Shown: piece by piece, positions 14,697 to 23,475 of the stretch
Layout: the number at the start of each line of letters is the position of its first letter
How positions within the stretch are numbered: position 1 is the first letter of the stretch
NCBI GenBank assembly: GCA_041946865.1
Contig: JBHGBF010000035.1
Location: forward strand, 1-30,904
Direction of reading: 5' to 3'
Origin: RPQK01 sp041946865
GTDB lineage: Bacteria; Acidobacteriota; UBA6911; RPQK01
Length of the DNA stretch: 30,904 bases
Made by a program: the position numbers and the translations under genes
The notes under the pieces: model-generated
Seen by the model: only the letters and a program-made list of their open reading frames with translations
What the model was told of the DNA's origin: nothing
The model's database searches: none

Positions 14697-15924
14697 CACC
14701 GGGGCCGCACGCGCAAGCCGTTTTGCTGGACGACCCGGCCTGTCCTGCTGGTCCCGGGCGGGGCTTGTCCCGGCCGTTCGGATCGGCTCGCTCCGCCCCA
14801 TGCGACGACTCAACGCCTCTGTCCCGACTGCCCTTCCATGGGCACGGAATTTCGCCCGGCGAGTCCAGCCGGATGGTGACCGTTCCGAAGCGTCCGCTCC
14901 TGTCCAGCCGCGTGAATCGGATATCTTCGATCGTCACGCTGGGTCGGTCCTTTCCCCGTGCGACCTGAAACACCGGGAACCGTGCGAAGTGCGTGAAAAC
15001 TGTACCCGCACAGGTCGAGACGGCAGCAGTCACCGCCGGGTCGTCCTGGTTGCGCGCAATGCGCCTGAATCCAACCTTTTGAGCTGAGAACGAGGAGGAG
15101 ACTCGGGCGTAGGCCACGTAATCCGGCGTGTCAACAAACAAGTCCCATTCGAACGGGTTCGCGGGTCGGGGCGTGGCCGACACTGCTTCGTGGCTGATCC
15201 CCGGGTAAAGCGCCTGGAGCTGAGGATAGACTTCCTTCAACGTCAGCCAGTGCATGAGCGCAAGGAATCCCCAGTAAACTACCACGGCGCCCAGCGCTCC
15301 GGCGGCCAGTCTGCGAGGAAAGACCGGCCGGCGTGCTTTCAGCGCCAGGACCACGGCGACGCCAGCCAGCCAGATGCCGATAGGGACCCAGAGGCCAAGG
15401 CCCACGGCCGCAAGGACCAGGACCAGCGAGGCCAGAATCGCTCCCGCCGCCCAGACCGTTTTTCCCAGCCGGCCACGTTTCGCGGTCAGAAAGACCGCGC
15501 CCCCCAATACGAGCCAAAGATAGGGGTCCACGATGAATATCAGATCCCCGTAGTACCAGCGGTCGACAAACGGCAGAAACGGGCGCAAACCGTACGAGTT
15601 GGTCAGATCCAGCAACGGATGAGTGGCAGCAGCCAGGAACACTGCCAGGCCGATTTGAGCCGGCGAGGCGGGGTGGCCTCGCCAGCGCCCGACCAGCCAC
15701 AGAATAGCCGTCAGAACGGTGCCGAAAGCCAGCGTGCCGACAATCGAATGGCTCGTTCCGCGGTGATACGCCAGGTAGTACAGTGTTCCCCAAAAACTGG
15801 AGACAGCGTCGGCGTCGGCCAGGTTGGCGGCGGCGACCAGGGAGAGCGTGCCCCCGGGGACCTTCTCGCTGAGCCCCGCCCTGCCAAGGGAAGCGGCGAC
15901 AAGGCTGTGGGTTAGATTATCCAT
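14665..15924 (-). CDS. YdjM/DUF457-like membrane-bound metal-dependent hydrolase
   Basis: A 419-residue polytopic inner-membrane protein of the YdjM-like (LexA-regulated, membrane-bound metal-dependent hydrolase) family. Conserved histidine and aspartate motifs are MDNLTHSLVAASLGRAGL at 1-18, NLADADAV at 34-41, YHRGTSHSIVG at 53-63, and THPLLDLTNSYGLRPFLPF around 100-118, with DPYLW near 132. About six membrane segments lie between 60 and 240. The periplasmic or cytosolic C-terminal half ends in family-like sequence near VTIRLDSPGEIP. After that come about 60 residues rich in Gly, Pro, Ser and Arg that run antisense into etfA, probably readthrough after loss of an earlier stop. Start ATG at 15924; SD not evident. 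Function of the family is poorly known. Confidence 0.85.
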   Translation of the reverse strand: MDNLTHSLVAASLGRAGLSEKVPGGTLSLVAAANLADADAVSSFWGTLYYLAYHRGTSHSIVGTLAFGTVLTAILWLVGRWRGHPASPAQIGLAVFLAAATHPLLDLTNSYGLRPFLPFVDRWYYGDLIFIVDPYLWLVLGGAVFLTAKRGRLGKTVWAAGAILASLVLVLAAVGLGLWVPIGIWLAGVAVVLALKARRPVFPRRLAAGALGAVVVYWGFLALMHWLTLKEVYPQLQALYPGISHEAVSATPRPANPFEWDLFVDTPDYVAYARVSSSFSAQKVGFRRIARNQDDPAVTAAVSTCAGTVFTHFARFPVFQVARGKDRPSVTIEDIRFTRLDRSGRFGTVTIRLDSPGEIPCPWKGSRDRGVESSHGAERADPNGRDKPRPGPAGQAGSSSKTACACGPGATASAAPGSS

Positions 15925-16015
15925 TGTGTCGTCTTAGAGACGCGCTTTTGTCAGCATCGGTTACACGGCCCTGCCGCCCAAACGACTACCCGAAGTGTCG
16001 TTATAGAATGGCTTT

Positions 16016-17053
16016 ATGCGTGCCCTTCATTTTACCGAACACGGAGACGTCGATAAGCTCGTCTACGGCGACCTGCCGGATGCGCCGCTCGCGCCTGGCG
16101 CCGTGCGCGTAGCCACACGAGCAGCGGCTTTGAACCATCTCGACCTTTTCGTTCTCCAAGGCCTTCCGGGACTTGAATTGGCAAAGCCCCACATCCTCGG
16201 ATCCGACGGGGCAGGAATCGTAGAAGAAGTCGGCGAAAAAGTAACCCGCTTCAAACCTGGGGACAGGGTCATGCTTAACCCGCTCGTCTCCTGCGGCAAG
16301 TGCGAGTTCTGCCGCAGTGGCGAACACAGCTTGTGCGTGAAAGTGAAGATCGTCGGCGAGCACACCGCCGGGACTTTTGCTGAACAGTTCGTGGCGCCCG
16401 AACAGAATCTCTCGCGTGTCCCAACGGCTCGAAGCCTGGAAGAGGCGGCGGCGTTTTCCCTGGTCTACCAGACTGCCTGGAGAATGCTGATCACCCGCGC
16501 CAGACTTCGCGCCGGCGAAGATGTGCTGATTCACGGGATAGGGGGCGGCGTTGCCGTGGCCGCGCTCCAGATAGCGAAACTGGCGGGCGCTCGCGTCTTC
16601 GTCACCTCGTCAAGCGAAGAGAAGCTGCGCAAAGCGCGCCAGCTGGGAGCAGACTTCGTCTACGGCTATAAAGAATCGGAAGTAGCCGAGGAGATTCTCC
16701 GCGAGACGGATAAGCGAGGGGTCGATGTCGTGATCGACAGCGTGGGCAAGGAGACCTGGGGTGACAGCCTTAAGGCCGTGCGACGAGGCGGTCGCGTGAT
16801 CACCTGCGGCGCCACGACCGGTCCCAACCCGCCGGCCGCCATTCCTCTGATCTTCTGGAAGCAAATCGAGGTTATCGGCTCCACCATGAGTAACCAACGC
16901 GAGTACCGTGAGGTGGTCGGGCTGTTCAAGTCCGGCGAATTGAGGCCCGTTATAGACCGCGTGTTCCCGCTCCCGGAGGGACGCGCCGCACTCGAATACC
17001 TGAAGGCGGGGAAGCAGTTCGGTAAGATTGTGCTGCGCGTGGGGGAAGAGTAA
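16016..17053 (+). CDS. Zinc-binding MDR-family dehydrogenase/reductase
   Basis: A 345-residue medium-chain dehydrogenase/reductase. The GroES-like domain spans 1-130 and the Rossmann domain about 150-290, with dinucleotide motif VLIHGIGGGVAVAALQIAKLAGA. Four cysteines of the structural zinc loop are present (C93, C96, C99, C107, in SCGKCEFCRSGEHSLC). The catalytic-zinc positions are not canonical: the usual Cys near 40 reads ALNHLDL and the GHE motif reads GSDGAG. It may therefore act as an NAD(P)H-dependent enoyl or quinone-type reductase rather than a classical alcohol dehydrogenase. TATAGA lies 10-15 bases before the ATG and no SD is seen, so the message may be nearly leaderless. Its 3' end overlaps antisense mutY by 104 bases. 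Confidence 0.88.
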   Translation: MRALHFTEHGDVDKLVYGDLPDAPLAPGAVRVATRAAALNHLDLFVLQGLPGLELAKPHILGSDGAGIVEEVGEKVTRFKPGDRVMLNPLVSCGKCEFCRSGEHSLCVKVKIVGEHTAGTFAEQFVAPEQNLSRVPTARSLEEAAAFSLVYQTAWRMLITRARLRAGEDVLIHGIGGGVAVAALQIAKLAGARVFVTSSSEEKLRKARQLGADFVYGYKESEVAEEILRETDKRGVDVVIDSVGKETWGDSLKAVRRGGRVITCGATTGPNPPAAIPLIFWKQIEVIGSTMSNQREYREVVGLFKSGELRPVIDRVFPLPEGRAALEYLKAGKQFGKIVLRVGEE

Positions 17054-18101
17054 GGCGCTTCAACACCTTCTTCACGTAGGCCGAAACCCCAACTCCGGGG
17101 CTGGCGGGGTCGATCCAGGCAAAACCGTCCGGCACGGCGCCATCCACCAGCCGGCCATCAACCACGTGGATCGTGATGCGGTGGTGAGTAATGCCGTGTA
17201 TCACCTTGCCCATGACATCTCCGATCTCAAGCCGCAGGCCTCCTTCGCTTTGTCGGTGTTCGCCCGGACGGCCGGTCATTCGCGGGAATTCCCAGAGTCC
17301 GCGCGGGAACGGGCCGGACTGCGTACGTGACATGAGAAACGTCGGGCCCTTGCGGACCAGAGCCGCGGTGTAATCGACGACGACCAGGGCACGGGCGCGC
17401 CTCTTTTGGGGGATGGAATGCTGCAGCGAGCGCCGGCGGGCCTGACAAGCGGCCGCCAGCGGACACTCGGCGCAACGCGGATTCCGAGGAGCACAGAGAG
17501 TGGCGCCCAACTCCATGAGGGCCTGGTTGAAGTCGCCGACTCGGTGTCCGACCGTCTCGTGGGTCAACACGCCTGCCAGCAGGTCCCATAGCGCTCGTGT
17601 GGCGACGGCATTCCACTCTTCCGTAAAAGCCAGGTATCGAGCCAAAACCCGGCTTACGTTGCCGTCAACGACCGGAAAGGGGAGGCCGAACGCAATGGAC
17701 AGAACCGCGCCGGCCGTGTAGCGGCCGATGCCCGGAAGAGCGAGAGCCGACTTGAAATCGCGCGGGAACGTCCCCCCATGTTCCGAACAAATGAGCCGCG
17801 CGGCGTAGAGCAGGTTTCGAGTACGAGAGTAGTAGCCCAGGCCTGCCCACAGGGCGAGGAGATCCTCTTCCCGCGCACCGGCCAGTGTCTGGACGCCCGG
17901 GAAGGCTTTGACGAACGCCTCGAAATAGGGCCGAACGGCCTTGACGGTCGTCTGCTGGAGCATTACCTCGGAGATCCAGACGCGGTACCAGTCTCGATTT
18001 TCGCGCCAGGGCAGTGCCCGCCGGTGGGCGTCGTACCAGATCAAAAGGGGCAAGACGAACTCAGCCGGCGGGACGGGCAACTGAGACGGCAATCGGGACA
18101 T
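16950..18101 (-). CDS. mutY: A/G-specific adenine glycosylase
   Basis: A 383-residue MutY that removes adenine mispaired with 8-oxoguanine. The HhH-GPD core shows catalytic Glu45 in SEVMLQQTTV, the HhH motif LPGIGRYTAGAV at 122-133 and catalytic Asp146 in VVDGNVSRV. The iron-sulfur loop is C203-x6-C210-x2-C213-x5-C219. The C-terminal NUDIX-like 8-oxoG recognition domain (about 237-345) contains ITHHRITIHV near 304-313. Family sequence ends near YVKKVLKRL at 342-350. The last 33 residues extend beyond this and run antisense through the end of the MDR gene, so an ancestral stop seems to be lost. The gene begins 10 bases after the acyl-CoA dehydrogenase stop and probably shares its transcript. 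Confidence 0.95.
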   Translation of the reverse strand: MSRLPSQLPVPPAEFVLPLLIWYDAHRRALPWRENRDWYRVWISEVMLQQTTVKAVRPYFEAFVKAFPGVQTLAGAREEDLLALWAGLGYYSRTRNLLYAARLICSEHGGTFPRDFKSALALPGIGRYTAGAVLSIAFGLPFPVVDGNVSRVLARYLAFTEEWNAVATRALWDLLAGVLTHETVGHRVGDFNQALMELGATLCAPRNPRCAECPLAAACQARRRSLQHSIPQKRRARALVVVDYTAALVRKGPTFLMSRTQSGPFPRGLWEFPRMTGRPGEHRQSEGGLRLEIGDVMGKVIHGITHHRITIHVVDGRLVDGAVPDGFAWIDPASPGVGVSAYVKKVLKRLTLPPRAAQSYRTASPPSGIRVRRVPPGAGTRGL

Positions 18102-18111
18102 TTTGAATCTC

Positions 18112-19275
18112 TCACTTCAACAGGAGCTTCGCAATCGTGGCCAGCTGCATGTTGGACGTGCCTTCGTAGATCTTGCCGATCTTTGCGTCGCGCAGGTACT
18201 TCTCGACCGGGTAATCTCGGGTGTACCCGTAGCCTCCATAGATTTCGATGACCTGGGAGGCCACCTTCTCGGCGACGTTCGAAGAGAAGTATTTCGCCAT
18301 TGCCGCCTGTTTCACGAAGTTCTTTCCCGCATCTTTGAGGCGGGCAGCGTTGTAGACCAGCAGCCGCGCCGCTTCGAGCTCGGTGGCCATCTCAGCCAGC
18401 GGGAAACTGACACCCTGGAAGCTGCCGATCGGCTGGCCGAACGCCTGGCGTTCCTTGGCATAAGCGATACCGTGGTCCAACGCGCCTTGTGCCAGTCCGA
18501 TCATCTGGGCGCCGATTCCTATCCGACCCTCGTTCAGCGTTTCGATGGCCACCTTGTAGCCGCTCCCCGGCTGGCCGAGCACGTTCTCCTCGGGCACCTC
18601 GCAGTCATCGAGCAGGAGTTCGCAGGTGGAGGAAGCCCGGATGCCGAGCTTGTCTTCCTTCTTGCCGACGGTGAAGCCCGGGAAATCGCGCTCCACAAGG
18701 AAGGCGGTGATTCCTCGGTAGCCCTGGCTCGGGTCCGCGTTGGCAAAGACGATAAAAAGAGAGGCCTCCTGCCCGTTCGTGGTCCAAAGCTTGCGTCCGT
18801 TCAGGATGTACTTGTTCCCGTCCCGGCGGGCCTTTGCCTGGAGGGCAAAGGCGTCGCTGCCCGACGTGGCTTCCGACAGCGCGTAACTGCCTACCCATTT
18901 CTCGGCGAGCAGAGGGAAGTATTTGTCCTGCTGCGCCTGGCTTCCCCACCGGATCAGGGCATTGTTGACGAGGGTATTCTGAACGTCGACGATCACGCCG
19001 GCGGAGGGATCCACCCGACTCAACTCCTCCACGGCGACGATGGACATGAAGAAGCTGGATTCGGCGCCGCCCAGTCGCTCCGGGATCTGAATGCCCATCA
19101 ATCCCAGTCGAAAGAACTCCTCGATCAGATCCTCCCGGAAATGGGCGGACTGGTCCATCTCGGCCACGTGCGGCCGCAGCCGGCTGCTCGCGAAGTTGGC
19201 CACGTTGTCCTTGAAGAGCAGCTCTTCCTCGCTCAACTCAGTCAGCGGAGTCGGGAACAATGGAGATTCGATCAT
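18112..19275 (-). CDS. Acyl-CoA dehydrogenase
   Basis: A 387-residue FAD-dependent acyl-CoA dehydrogenase close to the short/branched-chain group. It shows the FAD and substrate signature SYALSEATSGSDAF (about 130-143), LNGRKLWTTNGQEA, the C-terminal segment IEIYGGYGYTRDYPVEKYLRDAKIGKIYEGTSNMQL, and the catalytic glutamate in YEGTSN near 371. The frame extends upstream to a TTG at 19287, but the ATG at 19275 has a GAGG SD six bases away and is preferred. mutY follows 10 bases downstream. It presumably passes electrons to the EtfAB encoded about 4 kb away. Chain-length preference cannot be settled by eye. Confidence 0.94.
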   Translation of the reverse strand: MIESPLFPTPLTELSEEELLFKDNVANFASSRLRPHVAEMDQSAHFREDLIEEFFRLGLMGIQIPERLGGAESSFFMSIVAVEELSRVDPSAGVIVDVQNTLVNNALIRWGSQAQQDKYFPLLAEKWVGSYALSEATSGSDAFALQAKARRDGNKYILNGRKLWTTNGQEASLFIVFANADPSQGYRGITAFLVERDFPGFTVGKKEDKLGIRASSTCELLLDDCEVPEENVLGQPGSGYKVAIETLNEGRIGIGAQMIGLAQGALDHGIAYAKERQAFGQPIGSFQGVSFPLAEMATELEAARLLVYNAARLKDAGKNFVKQAAMAKYFSSNVAEKVASQVIEIYGGYGYTRDYPVEKYLRDAKIGKIYEGTSNMQLATIAKLLLK

Positions 19276-19494
19276 AGAAGACCTCAACTCTGGCGGCGGC
19301 CGGCCCCAAGCCGGCCCCGCGATCCGCTTGAAGGTGCTTAAAATTCCTTTAAAAACTTGTCTCTGTTATCATAAAACTCACATGGAGGTGCTGACAACCG
19401 GCGTGGAATCAGGGTTGCAGGTCAGTTTGACCGACTCCAGCGCGCCTGACTGGCTAGCAACCGGGAACAGGTTCGTGAGCCCGGCACACGGCGT

Positions 19495-20415
19495 ATGATT
19501 CGGATCTTCAGAAAGCGGGAAGAGCTTCCGAAAATCATTCGCGACGTCACCGACACTTACTCGGAGCCGGATCTCTGCGTGCATCATCTGGCAGAGACCC
19601 CGCTTCCGAGCGAGGAGGTTATCGTCACGATCCTGGGCAAACTGCGTACGGTCCTGTACCCGGGGTATTTCGGCAGGGAGTACACCAACCAGACGGGTAT
19701 CAATTACTACGTGGGCGAGCTTCTCTACGAAGTGTACGAACTGCTCAGCGAGGAGATCTATAAGGCCTTCCGTCAGTATTGCGAGCATCACAGCACCAGC
19801 AACTGCGAGGCCTGCCAGGAAAAGGCGGAGGAGAGTTGCCTGAAGCTGATGCGGACGGTCCCCGGTCTGAGGAGAATTCTGGCGCTCGACGTGCAGGCGG
19901 CTATGGACGGCGATCCGGCTGCCAAGAGCTGCGATGAGGTCATCTTCAGCTACCCAGGCATAATGGCTATCACGATTTATAGGATTGCGCATGAGCTGCA
20001 CCGGCTGATGGTGCCCCTGATACCGCGGATCATGACGGAGTACGCGCACCGGAAGACGGGAATCGATATTCATCCCGGCGCCCGGATCGGCAAGAGATTC
20101 TTTGTCGATCACGGGACCGGAGTCGTGGTGGGTGAGACCACGGAGATCGGCGATAACGTGAAGCTTTATCAAGGCGTGACACTCGGCGCCCTCAGTTTTC
20201 CCAAAGAAGGCGCAAGCGCCATGCGCGGGAAGAAACGCCATCCCACGATCGAGGACAACGTGGTCATCTACGCCGGGGCTACCATTCTCGGCGGTGATAC
20301 CATCATCGGCCGTGATTCGGTCATCGGTGGCAACGTCTGGCTGATTCATAGCGTCCCGCCACACACAAAAGTCATGATCGAAGTGCCGAAACTGCGGATC
20401 AAAGCCAACGTGTGA
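19495..20415 (+). CDS. cysE: Serine O-acetyltransferase
   Basis: A 306-residue serine acetyltransferase, which makes O-acetylserine for cysteine synthesis. The N-terminal helical domain is at 1-180 and the left-handed beta-helix hexapeptide domain at about 185-290. Catalytic residues expected in the family are visible: D191 in GIDIHPGARIGKRF and H206 in VDHGTGVVVGET. LYQGVTLGALSF and the loop MRGKKRHPTIEDNVVIYAGATILGG complete the signature. The C-terminus ends KANV rather than the Ile-ending tail that inserts into CysK in enterobacteria, so formation of the cysteine synthase complex is uncertain. A cysteine-rich insertion (C96, C104, C107, C115) sits in the N-terminal domain. No SD is evident before the ATG. 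Confidence 0.93.
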   Translation: MIRIFRKREELPKIIRDVTDTYSEPDLCVHHLAETPLPSEEVIVTILGKLRTVLYPGYFGREYTNQTGINYYVGELLYEVYELLSEEIYKAFRQYCEHHSTSNCEACQEKAEESCLKLMRTVPGLRRILALDVQAAMDGDPAAKSCDEVIFSYPGIMAITIYRIAHELHRLMVPLIPRIMTEYAHRKTGIDIHPGARIGKRFFVDHGTGVVVGETTEIGDNVKLYQGVTLGALSFPKEGASAMRGKKRHPTIEDNVVIYAGATILGGDTIIGRDSVIGGNVWLIHSVPPHTKVMIEVPKLRIKANV

Positions 20416-20541
20416 GCAGGAGGCAGCACGCGCCTTAAACGGTCGCTTGCGCATCACGCGGCTTCGAACGCATTCCGGTCGTCCGGCGTCTCCCTCCTTA
20501 CGTTCACCTGATCGGCGTCCATCTGAGAAGAAGGTGGGAAA

Positions 20542-20829
20542 ATGGAAACGCGCAGGGAGTCGAGTGCCGTTTACGCGCTGGGGCGCGTAAAGTCGGGCAA
20601 CTTTTTCCTGTTGACTAAATTCGACGAGAGCCACCGGGGAAAAACCGAATACATACCTGTATTCCGGACGTTAAGCGAGGCCGAAATGGAACTGCGCCTC
20701 ACCGGCCGCAAAGGTCTCAGTGTCTTGAGCTTCAGTTCCGTCGAGGATCTGCAGCGCAGAAGTCCGAGTTGCCCCGTACGTTACGAGTTCGACCTGCTGC
20801 TGGCCGACGGCCGCAAGGGGCACGTCTAG
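20542..20829 (+). CDS. Small hypothetical protein
   Basis: A 95-residue protein of unknown function. It has a good SD (AAGGTGG ending 5 bases before the ATG). There is no signal peptide, membrane segment or known motif. The composition is that of a compact cytosolic alpha/beta protein: GRVKSGNFFLLTKFDE and the closing VRYEFDLLLADGRKG suggest beta strands around a helix (LSEAEMELRLTGRKG). It stands alone between cysE and the beta-barrel gene with over 100 bases on each side. Support for coding rests on the SD, the plausible composition and the absence of a better frame. Confidence 0.65.
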   Translation: METRRESSAVYALGRVKSGNFFLLTKFDESHRGKTEYIPVFRTLSEAEMELRLTGRKGLSVLSFSSVEDLQRRSPSCPVRYEFDLLLADGRKGHV

Positions 20830-21034
20830 CGCTCTGTTGTGGAAATCGCCTGGGCACACCCGCGTGCCTGGGAAATAGCCCGGGGTGGCGCCCGCTTTTC
20901 AGGTGACACCGCCGAAAACGGATCGGCCATAGAACACGCCCAATGCAGGAGTGGGAGGAAGACCGGCGGGAGGCGTTCTTTAATATCAGGGGTATCGTTG
21001 ACGGACGGAGCGGGCGTAATTACACTTCCTCCGC

Positions 21035-21883
21035 ATGAATTCAGCACTTGGGAGAGCCTTATGTCCCGCTGCCCTTTGCGCCTTGGCGGTCGCGAGCCTG
21101 TCATCTATCTGCATCTTCGGACAGCAGCGCCCCTTGGTCACGGAATCGCCCGATACTGTCGCTGCGCGCCATCTCCGGCTGGAACTGGGTGCGGAATGGC
21201 TTCAGGATGCCGTCTTCCCGCTGTCCGGTCTGGGCGGGAACCTGACGCGTTTCGGCGTTTTCGGCCTTCGCTTTGGGCTCGGTGACGCTGCCGAAGTCGA
21301 GCTTCAAGGCGTCGCCCAAGACCGGCTGAGCATCGAGCGACGCCACTCTGCACCCCATTCACCGCTTCTCGATTTCTCCGGCCATTCCACCAGCGACTTT
21401 GGCGACTTGATCCTGGGCACCAAATTCCGGTTTGTCCAGGAACACGAAACAGTCCCGGCGCTGGCGTTCCGTTTTGCTGTCGAGATCCCGAATGCCTCGA
21501 ACGAGAGCGGCCTGGGAAACGACGAAACCAACGCTTACGCGGCTTTCATCGCAGGCAAGAAATTCGGGAAGGCCCGGGTAAACGGCAATCTAGGTCTCGC
21601 TATTCTGGGAGATCCGCTCGACGCCGGTGCCCAGGACGACATGTTGACCTACGGGCTCTCAGGCATCTACGAGGTGTCACCGAAGGCCAACCTGGTGGCT
21701 GACTTCTACGGGCGGACTGGCCCCGGCGGCGTCGGCACGGAGGAACAGTCCCGGCTGCGTGCGGGGGTGCAGATCAAGTCTTGGGATTTCTCATGGGACG
21801 TAGCCGTGTTGGCCGGCTTTCGCTCGACCGACCCCGCCTGGGGGGTTGTGTTCGGCTTGTCCCGCGCATTTAAGATCGAATGA
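21035..21883 (+). CDS. Outer-membrane beta-barrel protein
   Basis: A 282-residue exported protein. The first 30 residues are a signal peptide with core ALCPAALCALAVASLSSICIF. The rest consists of alternating short strands separated by turns, for example HLRLELGAEWLQDAV, FGVFGLRFGLGDAAEVELQGVA, GDLILGTKFRFVQ, FRFAVEIPNAS, ANLVADFYGRTG, RLRAGVQIKSWDFSWDVAVLAG and the C-terminal WGVVFGLSRAFKIE. The pattern of strands, aromatic belts and a terminal amphipathic strand fits a transporter-like or putative MetA-pathway outer-membrane barrel. No SD is evident. Converges on the amt gene with 40 bases between. Ligand unknown. Confidence 0.75.
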   Translation: MNSALGRALCPAALCALAVASLSSICIFGQQRPLVTESPDTVAARHLRLELGAEWLQDAVFPLSGLGGNLTRFGVFGLRFGLGDAAEVELQGVAQDRLSIERRHSAPHSPLLDFSGHSTSDFGDLILGTKFRFVQEHETVPALAFRFAVEIPNASNESGLGNDETNAYAAFIAGKKFGKARVNGNLGLAILGDPLDAGAQDDMLTYGLSGIYEVSPKANLVADFYGRTGPGGVGTEEQSRLRAGVQIKSWDFSWDVAVLAGFRSTDPAWGVVFGLSRAFKIE

Positions 21884-21923
21884 GGTCCGTGAACAGCCGG
21901 GCACGGCCGCTGCCTGGACGCGT

Positions 21924-23163
21924 TTACCCCTGGCCCAGGAAGCTATATGCCGTCTCGGAATGCTGGGACAGGTCCAGTCCGGTGATTTCGTGGTCTCCAG
22001 CGACCCGCACGCCGATCACCAGATCCACCACACGCAGGATCAAGGCTGTCATGACGACCGAGAAAAGTATCGCGGCTAGTACCGCGATGACCTGCACGCC
22101 GAGGAGCCCGGGATTTCCGTAGAAGAGCCCGTCGGCGCCGGCAGGGTTTACGGCCTTGCTCGCGAAAAGGCCGGTCGCAATGGCGCCCCACGTCCCCCCC
22201 GACCCCATGAACACCCACGACGTCCAGAGAGTCGTCATAGCCCAGACGCGCCTTCATGTTGCAGGCGCTGAAGCAAAGGAAGCCGCCGGTCATTCCGATC
22301 ACCACGGCGGCCAGCGGTCCGACGAAACCCGACGCCGGAGTGATGGCCACCAGCCCCGCGACCGCTCCTGAGGCCGTTCCCAGCACGGTCGGTTTGCCGC
22401 GCTTCCACCACTCGGTAAACATCCAGCCCAGGGCGGCAGCGCCGGCAGCCGTGTTCGTCACGAGAAAAGCGCTGGAGGCCAGCCCGTTGGCGCTCAAGGC
22501 GCTCCCGGCATTGAACCCGAACCAGCCCAACCAGAGCAGGCCCGCGCCCGCAACCGTCAAAGGCAGATTGTGGGGAGGCATGGGCTCGCTCGCATACCCT
22601 TTTCTCCTCCCGATCACGAGCGCCGCCACCAGCGCCGCGACCCCGGAACTGACGTGAACCACGGTCCCGCCCGCAAAATCCAGGGCACCCAGGTGGCGGA
22701 GCCAGCCGCCCACTCCCCAGACCCAGTGCGCCAGCGGATCGTACACCAGGGTGCTCCAGGCAAGCGTGAAAACCAGAAATGCCGAGAATTTCATCCGCTC
22801 GGCAAATGCGCCCGTGATGAGCGCCGGAGGAATAATGGCAAACATCAGTTGGAACAACATGAAGGCCTGATGGGGAATAGTCGGCGCGTAATCTGGGTTC
22901 GGGCGGCCGTTCACTCCTTCCAGGCCCAGCCAGTCAAGCCTGCCGATAAAGCCCTCGAAGTCCGGTCCAAACGCCAGCGTGTAACCCCACAACACCCACT
23001 GGACCGAAACCAGGGCCACGATGATAAAGCTGTGCATGATAGTGGAGAGAGTGTTCTTTTGCCGGACCATGCCTCCGTAGAACAGAGCCAGGCCCGGGGC
23101 CGTCATCAAAAGAACCAGGGCCGAGGAAACCAGGACCCAGGCAGTGTCGCCGCTATTGAGCAT
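21924..23163 (-). CDS. amt: Ammonium transporter, interrupted by a one-base frameshift
   Basis: An Amt-family ammonium channel. The first 323 residues are in frame and carry the twin pore histidines H170 (GGTVVHVSSG) and H319 (GVHGVGG), the segment MVRQKNTLSTIMHSF, and about nine membrane helices. Immediately after GVHGVGG the frame is lost at a run of seven G on the coding strand (22194-22200). With six G the next residues read TWGAIATGLFASKAVNP, the conserved family continuation, and the frame runs another 88 residues or so to the TAA at 21924. Without correction the frame ends at 21943 in Arg-rich nonsense. This could be a sequencing or assembly error, a recent inactivating mutation, or slippage. 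The start has an AGGAGG SD. It is divergent from glnB, its usual partner. Confidence 0.9.
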
Positions 23164-23475
23164 TGTGTTCCTCCTGATAAAGCCACAACCGTCCGCTCGC
23201 GATCCAGCAACCCGGATGCCAGTCGACGGCCCGCCGCCCCCGAGGCGCGAAAGCCCAAATGCCGGGCGTTTGCGCCGGACGGGCCGGCGGCGCGCCGTGC
23301 GACAAGAATGGGGGGTCGATCAGGTCCCGATTACATTTTTGTCGGTCTGCCGAGGAACAAGGGCGCCCGCCGGGCGGCCGACGGATACCGGCGCTTGAGT
23401 GACGCGGCCGCCGCGGCGCTGGAGCATCCCTCCCCGATATTGGGTACAATTGGGCCGACGCGAGCGGAGAAACGG
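23164..23475. other. Divergent control region between amt and the P-II gene
   Basis: A gap of 312 bases holding the promoters of both genes. The amt SD is at its left edge and the P-II SD (GGAGA at 23466-23470) at its right. A TACAAT hexamer at 23445-23450 is a weak -10 candidate for the P-II gene. I searched by eye for sigma-54 -24/-12 boxes (TGGCAC-N5-TTGC) and found none. Confidence 0.5.

Noticed and set aside
19378..20634. 418-codon minus-strand frame opposite cysE
   Set aside because: Shadow of the serine acetyltransferase gene, whose hexapeptide-repeat motifs are unmistakable on the plus strand.
22570..23475. Long plus-strand open frame running antisense through amt into the P-II gene
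   Set aside because: The part before 23476 is the complement of a well-conserved Amt sequence and has no domain; only the P-II part from the ATG at 23476 is real.
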